A stretch of DNA of 41,131 nt from a virus. The stretch spans positions 1 through 41,131 of IMG/VR virus record IMGVR_UViG_3300030107_005890; one strand, given 5' to 3'. Every line of letters begins with the position of its first letter. Within the stretch, counting starts at the first letter, position 1. A model generated the notes under the pieces. It ran no database searches, was not told the DNA's origin, and saw nothing but the letters and a program-made list of their open reading frames with translations. Both the position numbers and the translations under genes were made by a program. Positions 19,448 to 27,900 of the stretch are shown in pieces.

Positions 19448-21660
19448 TTAACATCCTCCGTAGGGCAATCGATGACGCTCGTTATTCCTACCAATGGTTT
19501 AACAGCAACATCTTTCATGAATTGTCTATTATATGACATAATTGGAGTAAATTTAGCACCAACACCAGTCTCAGTATTTATACGATAATCAGGAATTCCA
19601 GAGAATTGTTGATTATAATCATCAGGTATAATGACATCTACAATTCCACCACCAGGAGTAGTAACAATTGGGAAATTAGTCTGACCAATTCCAATAGTAT
19701 CTCCAGGAGTATATCCAATACCAGGATTCTGTGGATAAATGGCAGTAATTATTCCTACAACGTCTGTTCCTATACCAACCTCACCATCACTATCAATAAC
19801 CTCTCCACAGAATCCATAACCAGAAGCCAAAATTATAACATTCTTAATTACACCATCTTTGATTAATGGTCGGACTCTAACACCACTTCCATGACCTGTG
19901 TTATCAACAATAGCAATAGTAGTTCTTTCATCATACCCAGTTCCACCATTGATAACTTCAACAGAAAATATTCTACTATCATTACCAACTATTGGTTTTA
20001 GAACTGCTCCAGAACCATATCCAATCACTTTTGCAATTGGTGGAATACATCTATCGTATTTGAAACCTGGTCGTGGAGGAATTATAGAATCTTGATCTGA
20101 TGGATTTTCATTCTCTTCATTACATGCATTAAATATTGAATTCTTACCACCAAAGAAAGTAATAGTAGAAACTGCTGCTTCAACTGATCCAAGACCTCTA
20201 TCTAACTGATTTGCAGAATCTCCTCCAGTTAATACATCAACACTTTGAAGAACATCTCTAAGTGGAGTTCCATTAACATCATATTCTGGCACATCTCCTG
20301 TATCTCCAAATACATCATCAATACCTGTACCTATACTAGATGATATTCCCGTAAGAGAATTACTAATTCCTGAAAATACATCAACATTATCCAATACACC
20401 TTGCCAATTATCTCCTGCTCTTTCTATTGGAGCATTCCTACCCGATATCCATTCACTATTCCTAGTACATTTCTGTTCATCACATCCAATAAATGAATAG
20501 ATTGCCTTTGCTAAACTACTAACTTTCTTCAATACTCCAGACACCGCACCAATTCCACCCATCAACCAATCCAATCCACCCAGTATTCCACCAAGAGCAT
20601 CCTCAAGAAAACCAAATATCTTCGCAAATATTCCTGATACAAATTGTTCTGCTGCACATAAAGGTCCATTAACAAGTCTACCAAGTAAATTACGAAACAT
20701 ATTCATAATAAAATTACCAATACTACCAATCACATTTTCAAATATACAAAAGATAAGTTTAAGAATCTGTTTAAAACCTAGATGTAAAATTGAGTCTTGA
20801 AGAAATGATGTTATACCAGTAGGAAGAGTTTTAAAAAGACCTAGAAATTGACCAAACAATTTATTCAAAAAACCCATAAGTTTTTTTCTTATTTGTCTAG
20901 TAACTCCCTGAATAATTCCTGATACTTGTTCCTTTATTTTTCTTAGTTGATACTCCATATCAACTACTTTATTTGTAATAGGATCTATAAACTCCTCACC
21001 AATTTTATCAAAAGTTGATGATAATGCAATAAATTCTTGAAGAATTGCTGTTATTGAACCTATTGCACCCTCTCCACAAGTACTAGGTTTTTCAATTCTC
21101 TGTGTAGTAGCATCAGTAAATTGAGCTGATGCATCACTAGCATTGTTGTCCTTTAAAGTTACTCCTCCATTATTTTTTGGAGACTCACCTTTACTCGTTG
21201 CAATAGATGGTGCTTTACCATCCCACGGATCCCACTTTCTAAATTGACTACTTTCATTACTTGCAATTGAACTTGAATTAACTCTATTTTCTACTACTTG
21301 TCTTGGTCTATTGATCAATCCAAAAATAACTGGTTGCTGTGCTTCTTCTCCATCCAAGAAAAAACCAACAGCAGTTTCTCCACCAAGTAATGCGTGAGTT
21401 TCACCTCTACCGCCACCACCGTCTCCACTCATTGAATCCATCATAATATGGGCCCAAGGTAAATCCTCCTCAGGTAGAATAGCACCATCCCAAGGATGAT
21501 ATCCAATGATACGAACCTTTGCTCGATTGGATATCTCACCATTCTTTGCCATTGTTGCATCTGCTTTTTTCCAAACAGATGCATCAGCAACTCGACCTAT
21601 CCACCAAGTGAATCCGTCTCTACCAGTAACATTCGATTTTAATAAAGATTCATCAATCAT
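19444..21660 (-). CDS. gp5: Baseplate hub gp5-like protein without lysozyme domain
   Basis: This is a 738-residue protein. Residues 1-125 match the gp5 OB-fold (GFTWWIGRVADASVW, then KVRIIGYHPWDG, LPWAHIM, and GVFxDGEEAQQPVIFG-like phrase ending in GLINRP). Residues about 190-400 are a long hydrophobic, glycine-rich helical stretch, where T4 gp5 has its lysozyme; no E-D-T lysozyme motif is seen. The C-terminus (about 540-738) has beta repeats with the phrase NGGTGYDERTTIAI. It lies between the gp27-like hub gene and the needle gene, the same order of function as T4 gp27-gp5. Confidence 0.75.
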   Translation of the reverse strand: MIDESLLKSNVTGRDGFTWWIGRVADASVWKKADATMAKNGEISNRAKVRIIGYHPWDGAILPEEDLPWAHIMMDSMSGDGGGGRGETHALLGGETAVGFFLDGEEAQQPVIFGLINRPRQVVENRVNSSSIASNESSQFRKWDPWDGKAPSIATSKGESPKNNGGVTLKDNNASDASAQFTDATTQRIEKPSTCGEGAIGSITAILQEFIALSSTFDKIGEEFIDPITNKVVDMEYQLRKIKEQVSGIIQGVTRQIRKKLMGFLNKLFGQFLGLFKTLPTGITSFLQDSILHLGFKQILKLIFCIFENVIGSIGNFIMNMFRNLLGRLVNGPLCAAEQFVSGIFAKIFGFLEDALGGILGGLDWLMGGIGAVSGVLKKVSSLAKAIYSFIGCDEQKCTRNSEWISGRNAPIERAGDNWQGVLDNVDVFSGISNSLTGISSSIGTGIDDVFGDTGDVPEYDVNGTPLRDVLQSVDVLTGGDSANQLDRGLGSVEAAVSTITFFGGKNSIFNACNEENENPSDQDSIIPPRPGFKYDRCIPPIAKVIGYGSGAVLKPIVGNDSRIFSVEVINGGTGYDERTTIAIVDNTGHGSGVRVRPLIKDGVIKNVIILASGYGFCGEVIDSDGEVGIGTDVVGIITAIYPQNPGIGYTPGDTIGIGQTNFPIVTTPGGGIVDVIIPDDYNQQFSGIPDYRINTETGVGAKFTPIMSYNRQFMKDVAVKPLVGITSVIDCPTEDVK

Positions 21661-21926
21661 TCGTCATATACCCTACATTCAAAAGCATCTGGATGGTTAT
21701 CACAATACACTTCTAAGTGCTTGTCTTCATGTCTCGTGTGCCAATCATTTATAGTGGCATCATTCTTATCTATTACATCTGATTTATGGTATTCATCATA
21801 TTCTGCATGAACATCCTTTAGATCTTCAACACTATACTCTAACATACCATGATTAATATGTTCCTTATGATCTTTTGGATCAAGATAAACTTCATGTTCT
21901 AGATCGTGTTTGATTTGATTTGTCAT
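21657..21926 (-). CDS. Hypothetical acidic, histidine-rich protein, 89 aa
   Basis: This short protein is very rich in D, E, H and Y (for example EYDEYHKSDVIDKNDATIND) and has two cysteines near the end (YCDNHPDAFECRVYDE). It overlaps the gp5-like gene by 4 nt and follows the gp27-like gene, so it belongs to the hub operon. No family is recognised. It could be a small hub accessory or a chaperone. There is a clear purine-rich site (GGAGATAAAAC) before the ATG. Confidence 0.6.
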   Translation of the reverse strand: MTNQIKHDLEHEVYLDPKDHKEHINHGMLEYSVEDLKDVHAEYDEYHKSDVIDKNDATINDWHTRHEDKHLEVYCDNHPDAFECRVYDE

Positions 21927-21958
21927 AGTTTTATCTCCTAAGATGGAATAATCTTATG

Positions 21959-23263
21959 TTAAGTACCATAGACTCCATAAGAATCTCGTATCAATTTAAG
22001 TGAACTAGTATTTTGATTCTTAGAGAAGTGATGACACACCTCTTTAATCAAGTAGTTTCCACTCCTCTTGGTGTCGATATCCTTTCCTTTGCCAGCTTCC
22101 AAACTAGGAAGTTCACAATGAATAATATCTCCAGCCATTAAATTTATATTACATGGTACAAGAATATTTAGTGACTGTGTAAACAATAAGTTATATCTTG
22201 AGAATGATTTTGCCATATCACTCGCATCTCTCGAAGAAGGATTCTTTAAATTCGTCACTCCATGATCTGTAGTTCTCATAATTTGCCTAGATGGATAACT
22301 CCCAAACATCTCTGATGGTGTATCCATACCATCACCTCCAAGTGTAGCACCCAATTCTTTTGGTAAATCATATTTGTAGTAACTAACTTCATGTGATGCC
22401 ATATTAATACTTACAGTCATATTAGAATACATTCCCACACGTAATGATTTCCTAACATCAATATTTTTATCCAAAGAATAATGAATAATTTGAAAGACAT
22501 TCTCAGAAGAACCTGCTTCTATCGCACCAAATCCTTTGGTAATATACTTTGCTTTATATCCAGTATCACTTCCAACACTAGTATTAGAAACTAAACTTTC
22601 TACACTCTTAAAATTAAATCCATTCCTATTCTGATAAAAAAGATATCCACCAGTTCCTTTTGCTTCTCCAAATTTGGTTCCATCTTCTCCACTATCTCCA
22701 GACTTACTAACAGATACTGGCACAGACTTTGGTGCTAACCATTGAATAACATTAAACGGTTTCCTTGCACTACCATAAAAAGAATAAGAATTTCTAGTTG
22801 TTTCTATATTTTTCTCATCAAACTTAGTTGTATGTAAATTATCCTTTAATATATTTTTTACATGTTCACTTATGGATTGACTATCTTTATACTTTTTAAA
22901 ACACCTAGCAGTTTCATTTGAAAAATTTTCCCTTGTGGTCAAATATAAAGTGAATATTTCACTCTGTCTTTCTGTATTGACATTCCCCACTTTATAAACA
23001 TACATTGCATCTTCACCATCCAGTATAAATTTACCACTAGGTAAACTTAATTCACATGTAACTTTTTCACCACCTCTTATTGGTAACTCACTTACAATAT
23101 TATAAGAAGACATAATATCAATTGTCATTGATACTGCTGGTTCTAAAATATCCTCATAGTAATTAATAGAAACAGTATTTTCAGTGAGATCTATTCCCTT
23201 TCCACCAGAGATAGGTTCAATCTCCAAGTATTCTACTTTAATTGCACCTAATATATTTGACAT
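21959..23263 (-). CDS. Baseplate hub protein, gp27-like
   Basis: This is a 434-residue protein. The N-terminal half has alternating beta strands as in hub proteins of contractile tails (gp27/VgrG type): INYYEDILEPAVSMTIDI followed by LPIRGGEKVTCEL and FTLYLTTRENFSNE. The centre holds NVIQWLAPKSVPVS, and the end has GDIIHCELPS and SGNYLIKEVCHHF, like the last hub domain. T4 gp27 is 391 residues. Its place immediately before the gp5-like gene supports the call. It joins the 415-residue gene by a 1-nt overlap. Sequence similarity to T4 gp27 itself is weak, so this is a functional assignment. Confidence 0.65.
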   Translation of the reverse strand: MSNILGAIKVEYLEIEPISGGKGIDLTENTVSINYYEDILEPAVSMTIDIMSSYNIVSELPIRGGEKVTCELSLPSGKFILDGEDAMYVYKVGNVNTERQSEIFTLYLTTRENFSNETARCFKKYKDSQSISEHVKNILKDNLHTTKFDEKNIETTRNSYSFYGSARKPFNVIQWLAPKSVPVSVSKSGDSGEDGTKFGEAKGTGGYLFYQNRNGFNFKSVESLVSNTSVGSDTGYKAKYITKGFGAIEAGSSENVFQIIHYSLDKNIDVRKSLRVGMYSNMTVSINMASHEVSYYKYDLPKELGATLGGDGMDTPSEMFGSYPSRQIMRTTDHGVTNLKNPSSRDASDMAKSFSRYNLLFTQSLNILVPCNINLMAGDIIHCELPSLEAGKGKDIDTKRSGNYLIKEVCHHFSKNQNTSSLKLIRDSYGVYGT

Positions 23264-24510
23264 TAGTAACCGTCCAACTTATTAATTAATAGTTCATCGT
23301 ACATATTATTTAATGGATTATCTATTGGGTAATCTATACCAATTCCATTTTCATCAGAGAAAGAAGTTCCAAAAGGAATTGATGATTGACTATTATCAAT
23401 CACATTTCCACTATCAGAAGAAAATGGAACAATAACATTTTGAGGAGAATTATTTTCATTCAGTGTTTTAACATCATTATTCTTACTCTTAGCTTCCATT
23501 TTATTAAAAGCACCAGTTATTCGATCTGCAATATGACCAAAAGTTTTTCTACCAATATGTGATCCAGCGAATCCTCCTGCTACACCACCAGCAAGTACAG
23601 AAAAACCATAAAGAGGTCTTGCACCAGGAAAAGGAGCAAGTAATAATGGAGATGCTACTTTTGCTGTAACTGCACTACCTAATTTAAATCCTCCCCCAAA
23701 TCCATACCAACTACCAACTCCTTCTGCTACTGCACCAGTAACTGCTTGATCTACACTCTGACCTTCCTGTAATCTATCTACTGTTGTATGTGCAACATCA
23801 GCAACCGCAAGAACCCCTCCAACCTTAGTCGCAGTACCTCTAAGAAATCCCTTAAATCCTTTGGTTAGTTTTACTTTCTTAAGAGGATTCTTCTTTAGTA
23901 ATTTCTCTGTCTTTACTTCTATTTTCTTGGGTATCGAAGGTGCTTTTCCAAGATTCTTTGAAGAAGTAATCTTACCCTTATCAATTTTTACCTTACCAGG
24001 TTTAGTTCCTTTATTTACTTTCTTTAATGACTTACTCTTAATTTTTGTCTTCTTAGTGGGACCACCAGTCTTTACTTTCTCTATCTTAAACGTTTTATTC
24101 TTTGGTAAATCAATTTCTGTTGGCATTCTACCACTAAAGTTAGTAATAGTACGAATTTGATCTTGCCCTAATGTTTTTTGAATATTATCAATCCTTTGAT
24201 CTCCCTCACCTTCAGCATTTTTAATAGCGTTATTAATACCTACTCCTGCTGCGACTCCACCAATACCAAGTAAAGCAAGTAACCAAGGGAACCCACCACC
24301 ACTCTTAGATCCTTCAGAAAGTTTCGTTATTTCTCTTCTAGATGGTGCCTTTATCTTCTTTAATGTTCTATTACTAGACTCAATCCATTTTAAAAAAGTT
24401 TTAAGATCAGATTTCTTTCTAAACTTAAGTGCAGATACAACAGGAGTTGAAGGAACTGTTCTAAATTTCCTAGACTGGGCTTTTATTGAAGGTTTCTTTA
24501 CTTTAGCCAT
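23263..24510 (-). CDS. Candidate tape-measure/hub-associated protein B, 415 aa
   Basis: A basic N-terminus is followed by a hydrophobic glycine-rich segment (residues about 70-95, FPWLLALLGIGGVAAGVG) and a very lysine-rich stretch (about 140-230). A second glycine/alanine-rich hydrophobic region (about 235-335) ends in GGVAGGFAGSHIG. The tail contains IVPF and SIPFGTSF (378-384). The neighbouring 417-residue protein has the same kind of ending (IVPFDTSF), suggesting related architecture. Position between the gp26 chaperone-like genes and the hub gene is where tailed phages keep the tape measure. No direct family match is recognised. Confidence 0.6.
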   Translation of the reverse strand: MAKVKKPSIKAQSRKFRTVPSTPVVSALKFRKKSDLKTFLKWIESSNRTLKKIKAPSRREITKLSEGSKSGGGFPWLLALLGIGGVAAGVGINNAIKNAEGEGDQRIDNIQKTLGQDQIRTITNFSGRMPTEIDLPKNKTFKIEKVKTGGPTKKTKIKSKSLKKVNKGTKPGKVKIDKGKITSSKNLGKAPSIPKKIEVKTEKLLKKNPLKKVKLTKGFKGFLRGTATKVGGVLAVADVAHTTVDRLQEGQSVDQAVTGAVAEGVGSWYGFGGGFKLGSAVTAKVASPLLLAPFPGARPLYGFSVLAGGVAGGFAGSHIGRKTFGHIADRITGAFNKMEAKSKNNDVKTLNENNSPQNVIVPFSSDSGNVIDNSQSSIPFGTSFSDENGIGIDYPIDNPLNNMYDELLINKLDGY

Positions 24511-24515
24511 AATTA

Positions 24516-25769
24516 TTATCCAATTATATTAGCATGAATTTTCATTCCAAAAGTCTTGGCATCAAAATTACTTGAAGCAATCCATCTCACTCCTGGATTA
24601 CCACCACCAGAAGTAGAAGGAACAATACCATCTCCACCACCAGAAGTATTTCTACTTGCAAATGAAGTATCAAATGGCACTATATTAGTATTAGATGAAG
24701 CACTTCCATCTGTCTTACTCAATTCATCAACCTGTCTTATAAGTTTGCTCTGATCTACTTCTATACTATTCAAATTTTTAATTTTATTATTTTCCTCTAA
24801 TCTGATCTTTTTTTCTGCTTCAAGAACTTGTCTTCTAGTCTCTCTATTATACGCACTCAACTTAGGATTGAAAGGATCATCATTCATCATGTCCTTAAGT
24901 TCCTGTGGCATATTTTTCATTCTCCTCAATCTAATACTTCTCAATGATTCATCCTTTCTTTTATTAAATCCACTACTCAAAGAATTAACTTTTTCACGTT
25001 CTGCCTCTACTTCTTCAAATATTTTTTGTTGCTCTTCTGTTCTACCACCACGCCTACTAGTTCTCATCTCTTGTCTACTTCTATTCTCAGCTATACCTTT
25101 AGTATTCATTCCAGCATCTATCAATCTCTGATCCAATTCATCATGTTTCTTACTATATTCTTCTCCTCCAGTAATGACGTTATCTCGGAAAGCTCCTCTA
25201 GTATCTGTTATCCATTTTGGAAGTAAAGCCTTTATATTATTCCACAAGTAACCAACTATTGTGGAGGATGATTCTCCAATGAATTTAAATACTGCCTCTC
25301 TTAACTTTGGATTATTCAGTAAAGCAAGAAAAGATCCTGCTGCAAGCAATGCTAACACTATAGGATTAGTCAACAAATCAGTCAAACCACCTATCAATCC
25401 AACTATTCCACCAAGTCCACCTAATATTCCACCACCTCCAACACTTCGGCCTTTAGTCTTTAATCCATCTACAATATCTCCCAATGCAAGTTTAACAAGT
25501 TTAGCAGTTTCAAAGGTATTGACTAATGAATCTCTAATCATTTTCAAATTACTTCTCAGTAACTTTGCAGTTCTCTTTGATCCAAAAACTTTCAAATAAT
25601 TAGATACAAATGTTCCCTCATCTTCACTATCTGATTTCTCTAATTTTGCTGGTAATAAAGACTTCATCCTACCAACAACAGAACTTCCCACATTCTTAAC
25701 ACCAGATGAGAAACTCTTTGCTCCCATCTTGGTTCTTGAAAATAAATTGGGTTTAATAAAAGACTGCAT
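24516..25769 (-). CDS. Candidate tape-measure/hub-associated protein A, 417 aa
   Basis: Residues about 1-110 are helical and basic. Residues about 113-155 are strongly hydrophobic and glycine-rich (GGILGGLGGIVGLIGGLTDL, then IVLALLAAGSFLALL). Residues about 195-345 are highly charged and predicted coiled coil, and the end is glycine-rich with IVPFDTSF (363-370). A hydrophobic patch plus a long helical part is typical of tape-measure proteins. It starts 5 nt after the short gene downstream of gp26, which fits the usual order chaperone then tape measure. The assignment rests on context and composition, not on a family match. Confidence 0.6.
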   Translation of the reverse strand: MQSFIKPNLFSRTKMGAKSFSSGVKNVGSSVVGRMKSLLPAKLEKSDSEDEGTFVSNYLKVFGSKRTAKLLRSNLKMIRDSLVNTFETAKLVKLALGDIVDGLKTKGRSVGGGGILGGLGGIVGLIGGLTDLLTNPIVLALLAAGSFLALLNNPKLREAVFKFIGESSSTIVGYLWNNIKALLPKWITDTRGAFRDNVITGGEEYSKKHDELDQRLIDAGMNTKGIAENRSRQEMRTSRRGGRTEEQQKIFEEVEAEREKVNSLSSGFNKRKDESLRSIRLRRMKNMPQELKDMMNDDPFNPKLSAYNRETRRQVLEAEKKIRLEENNKIKNLNSIEVDQSKLIRQVDELSKTDGSASSNTNIVPFDTSFASRNTSGGGDGIVPSTSGGGNPGVRWIASSNFDAKTFGMKIHANIIG

Positions 25770-25774
25770 GTTAC

Positions 25775-25951
25775 TTATGAATTCTGTTGTTGAATTTTTG
25801 CATTCTCTTCTTCAATATACTGATTTAATAATGTGAGATAGATATCTCTTTCCCACGGCATCATGTTTTCAATCTCTGTTAATGAGTATTTATGGTGTTG
25901 CATCAAAGAAAAATTAATTTTAAAGTATGACTCAAGATCAATATGAGACAT
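25775..25951 (-). CDS. Short -1 frame gene after gp26, probable frameshift extension
   Basis: This 58-codon frame (begins MSHIDLESYFKINFSL, contains MMPWERDIYLTLLNQYI) starts 2 nt after the gp26 stop, in the -1 frame relative to gp26. Its frame stays open upstream through the slippery heptamer at 25969-25963, so it can be translated as an extension of gp26 (301 residues in all). No Shine-Dalgarno sequence precedes the ATG. The PWERDIYL phrase resembles C-terminal parts of tail-assembly chaperones. It occupies the slot of T4 gp51, but I cannot show homology. Confidence 0.7.
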   Translation of the reverse strand: MSHIDLESYFKINFSLMQHHKYSLTEIENMMPWERDIYLTLLNQYIEEENAKIQQQNS

Positions 25952-25969
25952 ACTTAAGCGAAAAAATTT
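25923..25969 (-). promoter_or_regulatory. Predicted programmed -1 ribosomal frameshift signal
   Basis: The mRNA reads A-AAU-UUU (25969-25963) in the gp26 frame, a canonical X-XXY-YYZ slippery heptamer, at gp26 codons 238-239. After a 7-nt spacer a hairpin follows (25955-25923): 7 bp AAGUAUG/CAUACUU, one U-U mismatch, 4 bp CUCA/UGAG, and a 9-nt loop. Slipping back one base reads TTT CGC TTA AGT and then the ATG of the short gene without a stop. The arrangement matches the G/G-T frameshift that makes tail-assembly chaperones in many tailed phages. Confidence 0.75.
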
Positions 25970-26679
25970 CCCAATCCCTCCAATGTCACTTCACTTTCTA
26001 CTTCAGTATTTGGATTGGTCACTGTTAATGTATGAGTTAACTTAGGCATTGTCTCAAAGAAAGTTTCAATCTCTTTAAATTGAGATGAATTTAAACTCTC
26101 AAGCCATTCTCTAAGTTCTTTTTTGGTGCAATCAGATGTAGCCCATGAATCATCACTACTATAAACCATTTCCATACATGATGCGATAACATCAAATGAT
26201 TGATCTAACTCTTCAAGTTTATTGTCTGATACCTCAAAATTATTTGAAATGAATTCATCCATTGAAGGATACTTCATACGCAAAGTTAATTCATGATCTA
26301 ATACAATATCTTTATTATGTCCTTCAGGTTTTATAACATTGATTTCATCAATGTAAACTTTTACAGGAACAGTAGTCTCATTATCATCAGGACAAGTAAC
26401 AACCAAATCTAATGCTTCACCAATAGATTTTCCACGAATATTTAAAAATAGATATTCAATATCAAACGTAGGTAATTGCTCAATCTTTACTCCTCTAGTA
26501 GTAATACAATCCTTTAATATTTTTTTAATAGCATTTGCAATACTTTTAGTATCCTGACTTTCTAAAGCAAGGATAAGAACCTTCTCTTCTCTAACTAAAA
26601 AAGGACGATACTTTACTTTCTTACCAGTAGAAGGTAACTCCAACTCATAAGTTGGAGTGGAAATTTTTGGTAAAGGCAT
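25954..26679 (-). CDS. gp26: Baseplate hub assembly protein gp26 (probable tail chaperone)
   Basis: This 241-residue protein matches the T4 base-plate protein family (gp26): the N-terminus YELELPSTGKKVKYRPFLV followed by EEKVLILALES, a middle LPTFDIEYLFLNIRGKSIGE, and a cysteine-containing strand VVTCPDDN. T4 gp26 is 208 residues and is required for hub assembly. The C-terminal region (about 150-235) is acidic and helical. A frameshift signal at its last codons could extend it by 62 residues. It is preceded by a CTAAATAA late-promoter candidate and a 33-nt gap. Confidence 0.85.
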   Translation of the reverse strand: MPLPKISTPTYELELPSTGKKVKYRPFLVREEKVLILALESQDTKSIANAIKKILKDCITTRGVKIEQLPTFDIEYLFLNIRGKSIGEALDLVVTCPDDNETTVPVKVYIDEINVIKPEGHNKDIVLDHELTLRMKYPSMDEFISNNFEVSDNKLEELDQSFDVIASCMEMVYSSDDSWATSDCTKKELREWLESLNSSQFKEIETFFETMPKLTHTLTVTNPNTEVESEVTLEGLGNFFA

Positions 26680-26702
26680 AATTCTTAATACACTTCAGTG
26701 TC

Positions 26703-26710
26703 TTATTTAG
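26703..26710 (-). promoter_or_regulatory. Late promoter candidate (CTAAATAA) before gp26
   Basis: The minus-strand octamer lies in the 33-nt gap between the tube-like gene and gp26, with its first base 31 nt from the gp26 ATG. The same octamer occurs at a similar distance (27-31 nt) before three other genes in the window. Confidence 0.4.
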
Positions 26711-26712
26711 CA

Positions 26713-27423
26713 TTAAACTTCAGACAAATGTTTTTCAACAGTATGACGTAAAAACATAAAGTTTACTGTCAATTCTAAAACAGTACTTCCTTCATATGTT
26801 AAAGGAACTGTGTTAATAGATTCTGGAAAACAATCAATAAATCTATATGTTAATAGTGGAACATTATTTAATATACTATTAGGATCATTTGGATTCCTCA
26901 CAAGATCTCTTTCAAATTTAGTGATAGATATATCTCTCTTATAAGAATCAGGATATCTAAGACGATAATGAGAAGATCTATCTCTATAAGTATTCAATTG
27001 ACCTTGCTTTTGTCCTTCATATCTTCCAGTAGTATCATAGATTGGATTAATATAATTAACCCACTCTTCAAATAAACGAACTACATTATAATCCCTATCA
27101 ACATAAAAAGTTAAACCAAACATATCATAGACACGAAATGTAGGAAACCTTTCTATAGTTCCTTGACGACTTCCTCTTTCCTCACCATAAAATAATTGGG
27201 AACTCGGTAGAGCTGCTTGGGAACAAAGAAAATCATAACTCTCTCCAGTACTATCAACACTATCAAATATACCACAACGAGTTAAATAACTAAGTAAGTC
27301 CTGATCACCCGTATTTCTATTGAGATTTAATGATACTTTAAATTGACTTGATATTGCAACCTTCGTAAGAATATTGCTTACATCATTCATATTAATATAT
27401 AAAGATTCAGTGGATACAGACAT
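26713..27423 (-). CDS. Tail-tube-like baseplate protein (probably gp54, tube initiator)
   Basis: This is a 236-residue protein. The layout resembles a tail-tube fold: FKVSLNLNR strand, CSQAALPSSQLFYGEERGS loop, FRVYDMFGLTFYVDRDYNV followed by RLFEEWVNYINPIYD, then SITKFERD and FIDCFPESINTVPLTY, and finally LTVNFMFLRH. The pattern of a target strand, a lipid-like FYVD strand and the FEEWVN helix is seen in gp19/gp48/gp54 tube-related proteins. The nearby gp48 and gp53 genes favour gp54, the platform on which the tube starts to polymerise. It diverges from gp4 over a 36-nt intergenic region. Confidence 0.65.
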   Translation of the reverse strand: MSVSTESLYINMNDVSNILTKVAISSQFKVSLNLNRNTGDQDLLSYLTRCGIFDSVDSTGESYDFLCSQAALPSSQLFYGEERGSRQGTIERFPTFRVYDMFGLTFYVDRDYNVVRLFEEWVNYINPIYDTTGRYEGQKQGQLNTYRDRSSHYRLRYPDSYKRDISITKFERDLVRNPNDPNSILNNVPLLTYRFIDCFPESINTVPLTYEGSTVLELTVNFMFLRHTVEKHLSEV

Positions 27424-27459
27424 CTAAATACTTTTTAACCTAGTTCTACTAATATATGT
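27424..27459. promoter_or_regulatory. Divergent intergenic region between leftward and rightward blocks
   Basis: Only 36 nt separate the starts of the tube-like gene (leftward) and gp4 (rightward). The plus strand begins with CTAAATAC, close to the late-promoter octamer seen elsewhere. The minus strand has TATATTAG in the right half. Both directions must be driven from here or by read-through. Confidence 0.4.
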
Positions 27460-27900
27460 ATGTCCTATAGTGGAAAATATTACCCAAGACACCCTAGTAA
27501 ATATAAAGGAGACCCAACTAACATAATATACAGGTCACTTTGGGAAAGAAAATTTATGAATTACTGTGACTTAACCGAAAGTATAAGTCAATGGCAGTCA
27601 GAAGAATTCTGGATTCCTTATCGTTCACCATTAGATAATAAAGTGCATAGATACTTTCCCGATTTCTTTCTGAAATATAAAGATACATCAGGAAAAAGAA
27701 GATCAATGGTAGTGGAAGTTAAACCAAAGAAAGAAACAAAGATGCCACCAACCAATCCAAAGAAAAGAACAAAGTCGTGGGCATACTCTGTAAGAACATG
27801 GGCAATCAATCAAGCAAAATGGAAAGCAGCAAAGGAATATTGTAAAGATAGAAATTATGAATTTAAAATTATGACTGAAGATGATCTAGGTATCAAATAA
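27460..27900 (+). CDS. gp4: Head completion protein gp4 with nuclease-type fold
   Basis: This 146-residue protein matches T4 gp4 (also called gp50/65), needed to finish DNA-filled heads before tail joining. The sequence has the layout of a TnsA/PD-(D/E)XK nuclease: E29 in SLWERKF, D68 in YFPDFFL, E86 and K88 in VVEVKPK. This active-site set looks intact. The tail is basic (KPKKETKMPPTNPKKRTK). It is the first gene of the rightward block and its stop overlaps the next ATG by 1 nt. Confidence 0.85.
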   Translation: MSYSGKYYPRHPSKYKGDPTNIIYRSLWERKFMNYCDLTESISQWQSEEFWIPYRSPLDNKVHRYFPDFFLKYKDTSGKRRSMVVEVKPKKETKMPPTNPKKRTKSWAYSVRTWAINQAKWKAAKEYCKDRNYEFKIMTEDDLGIK

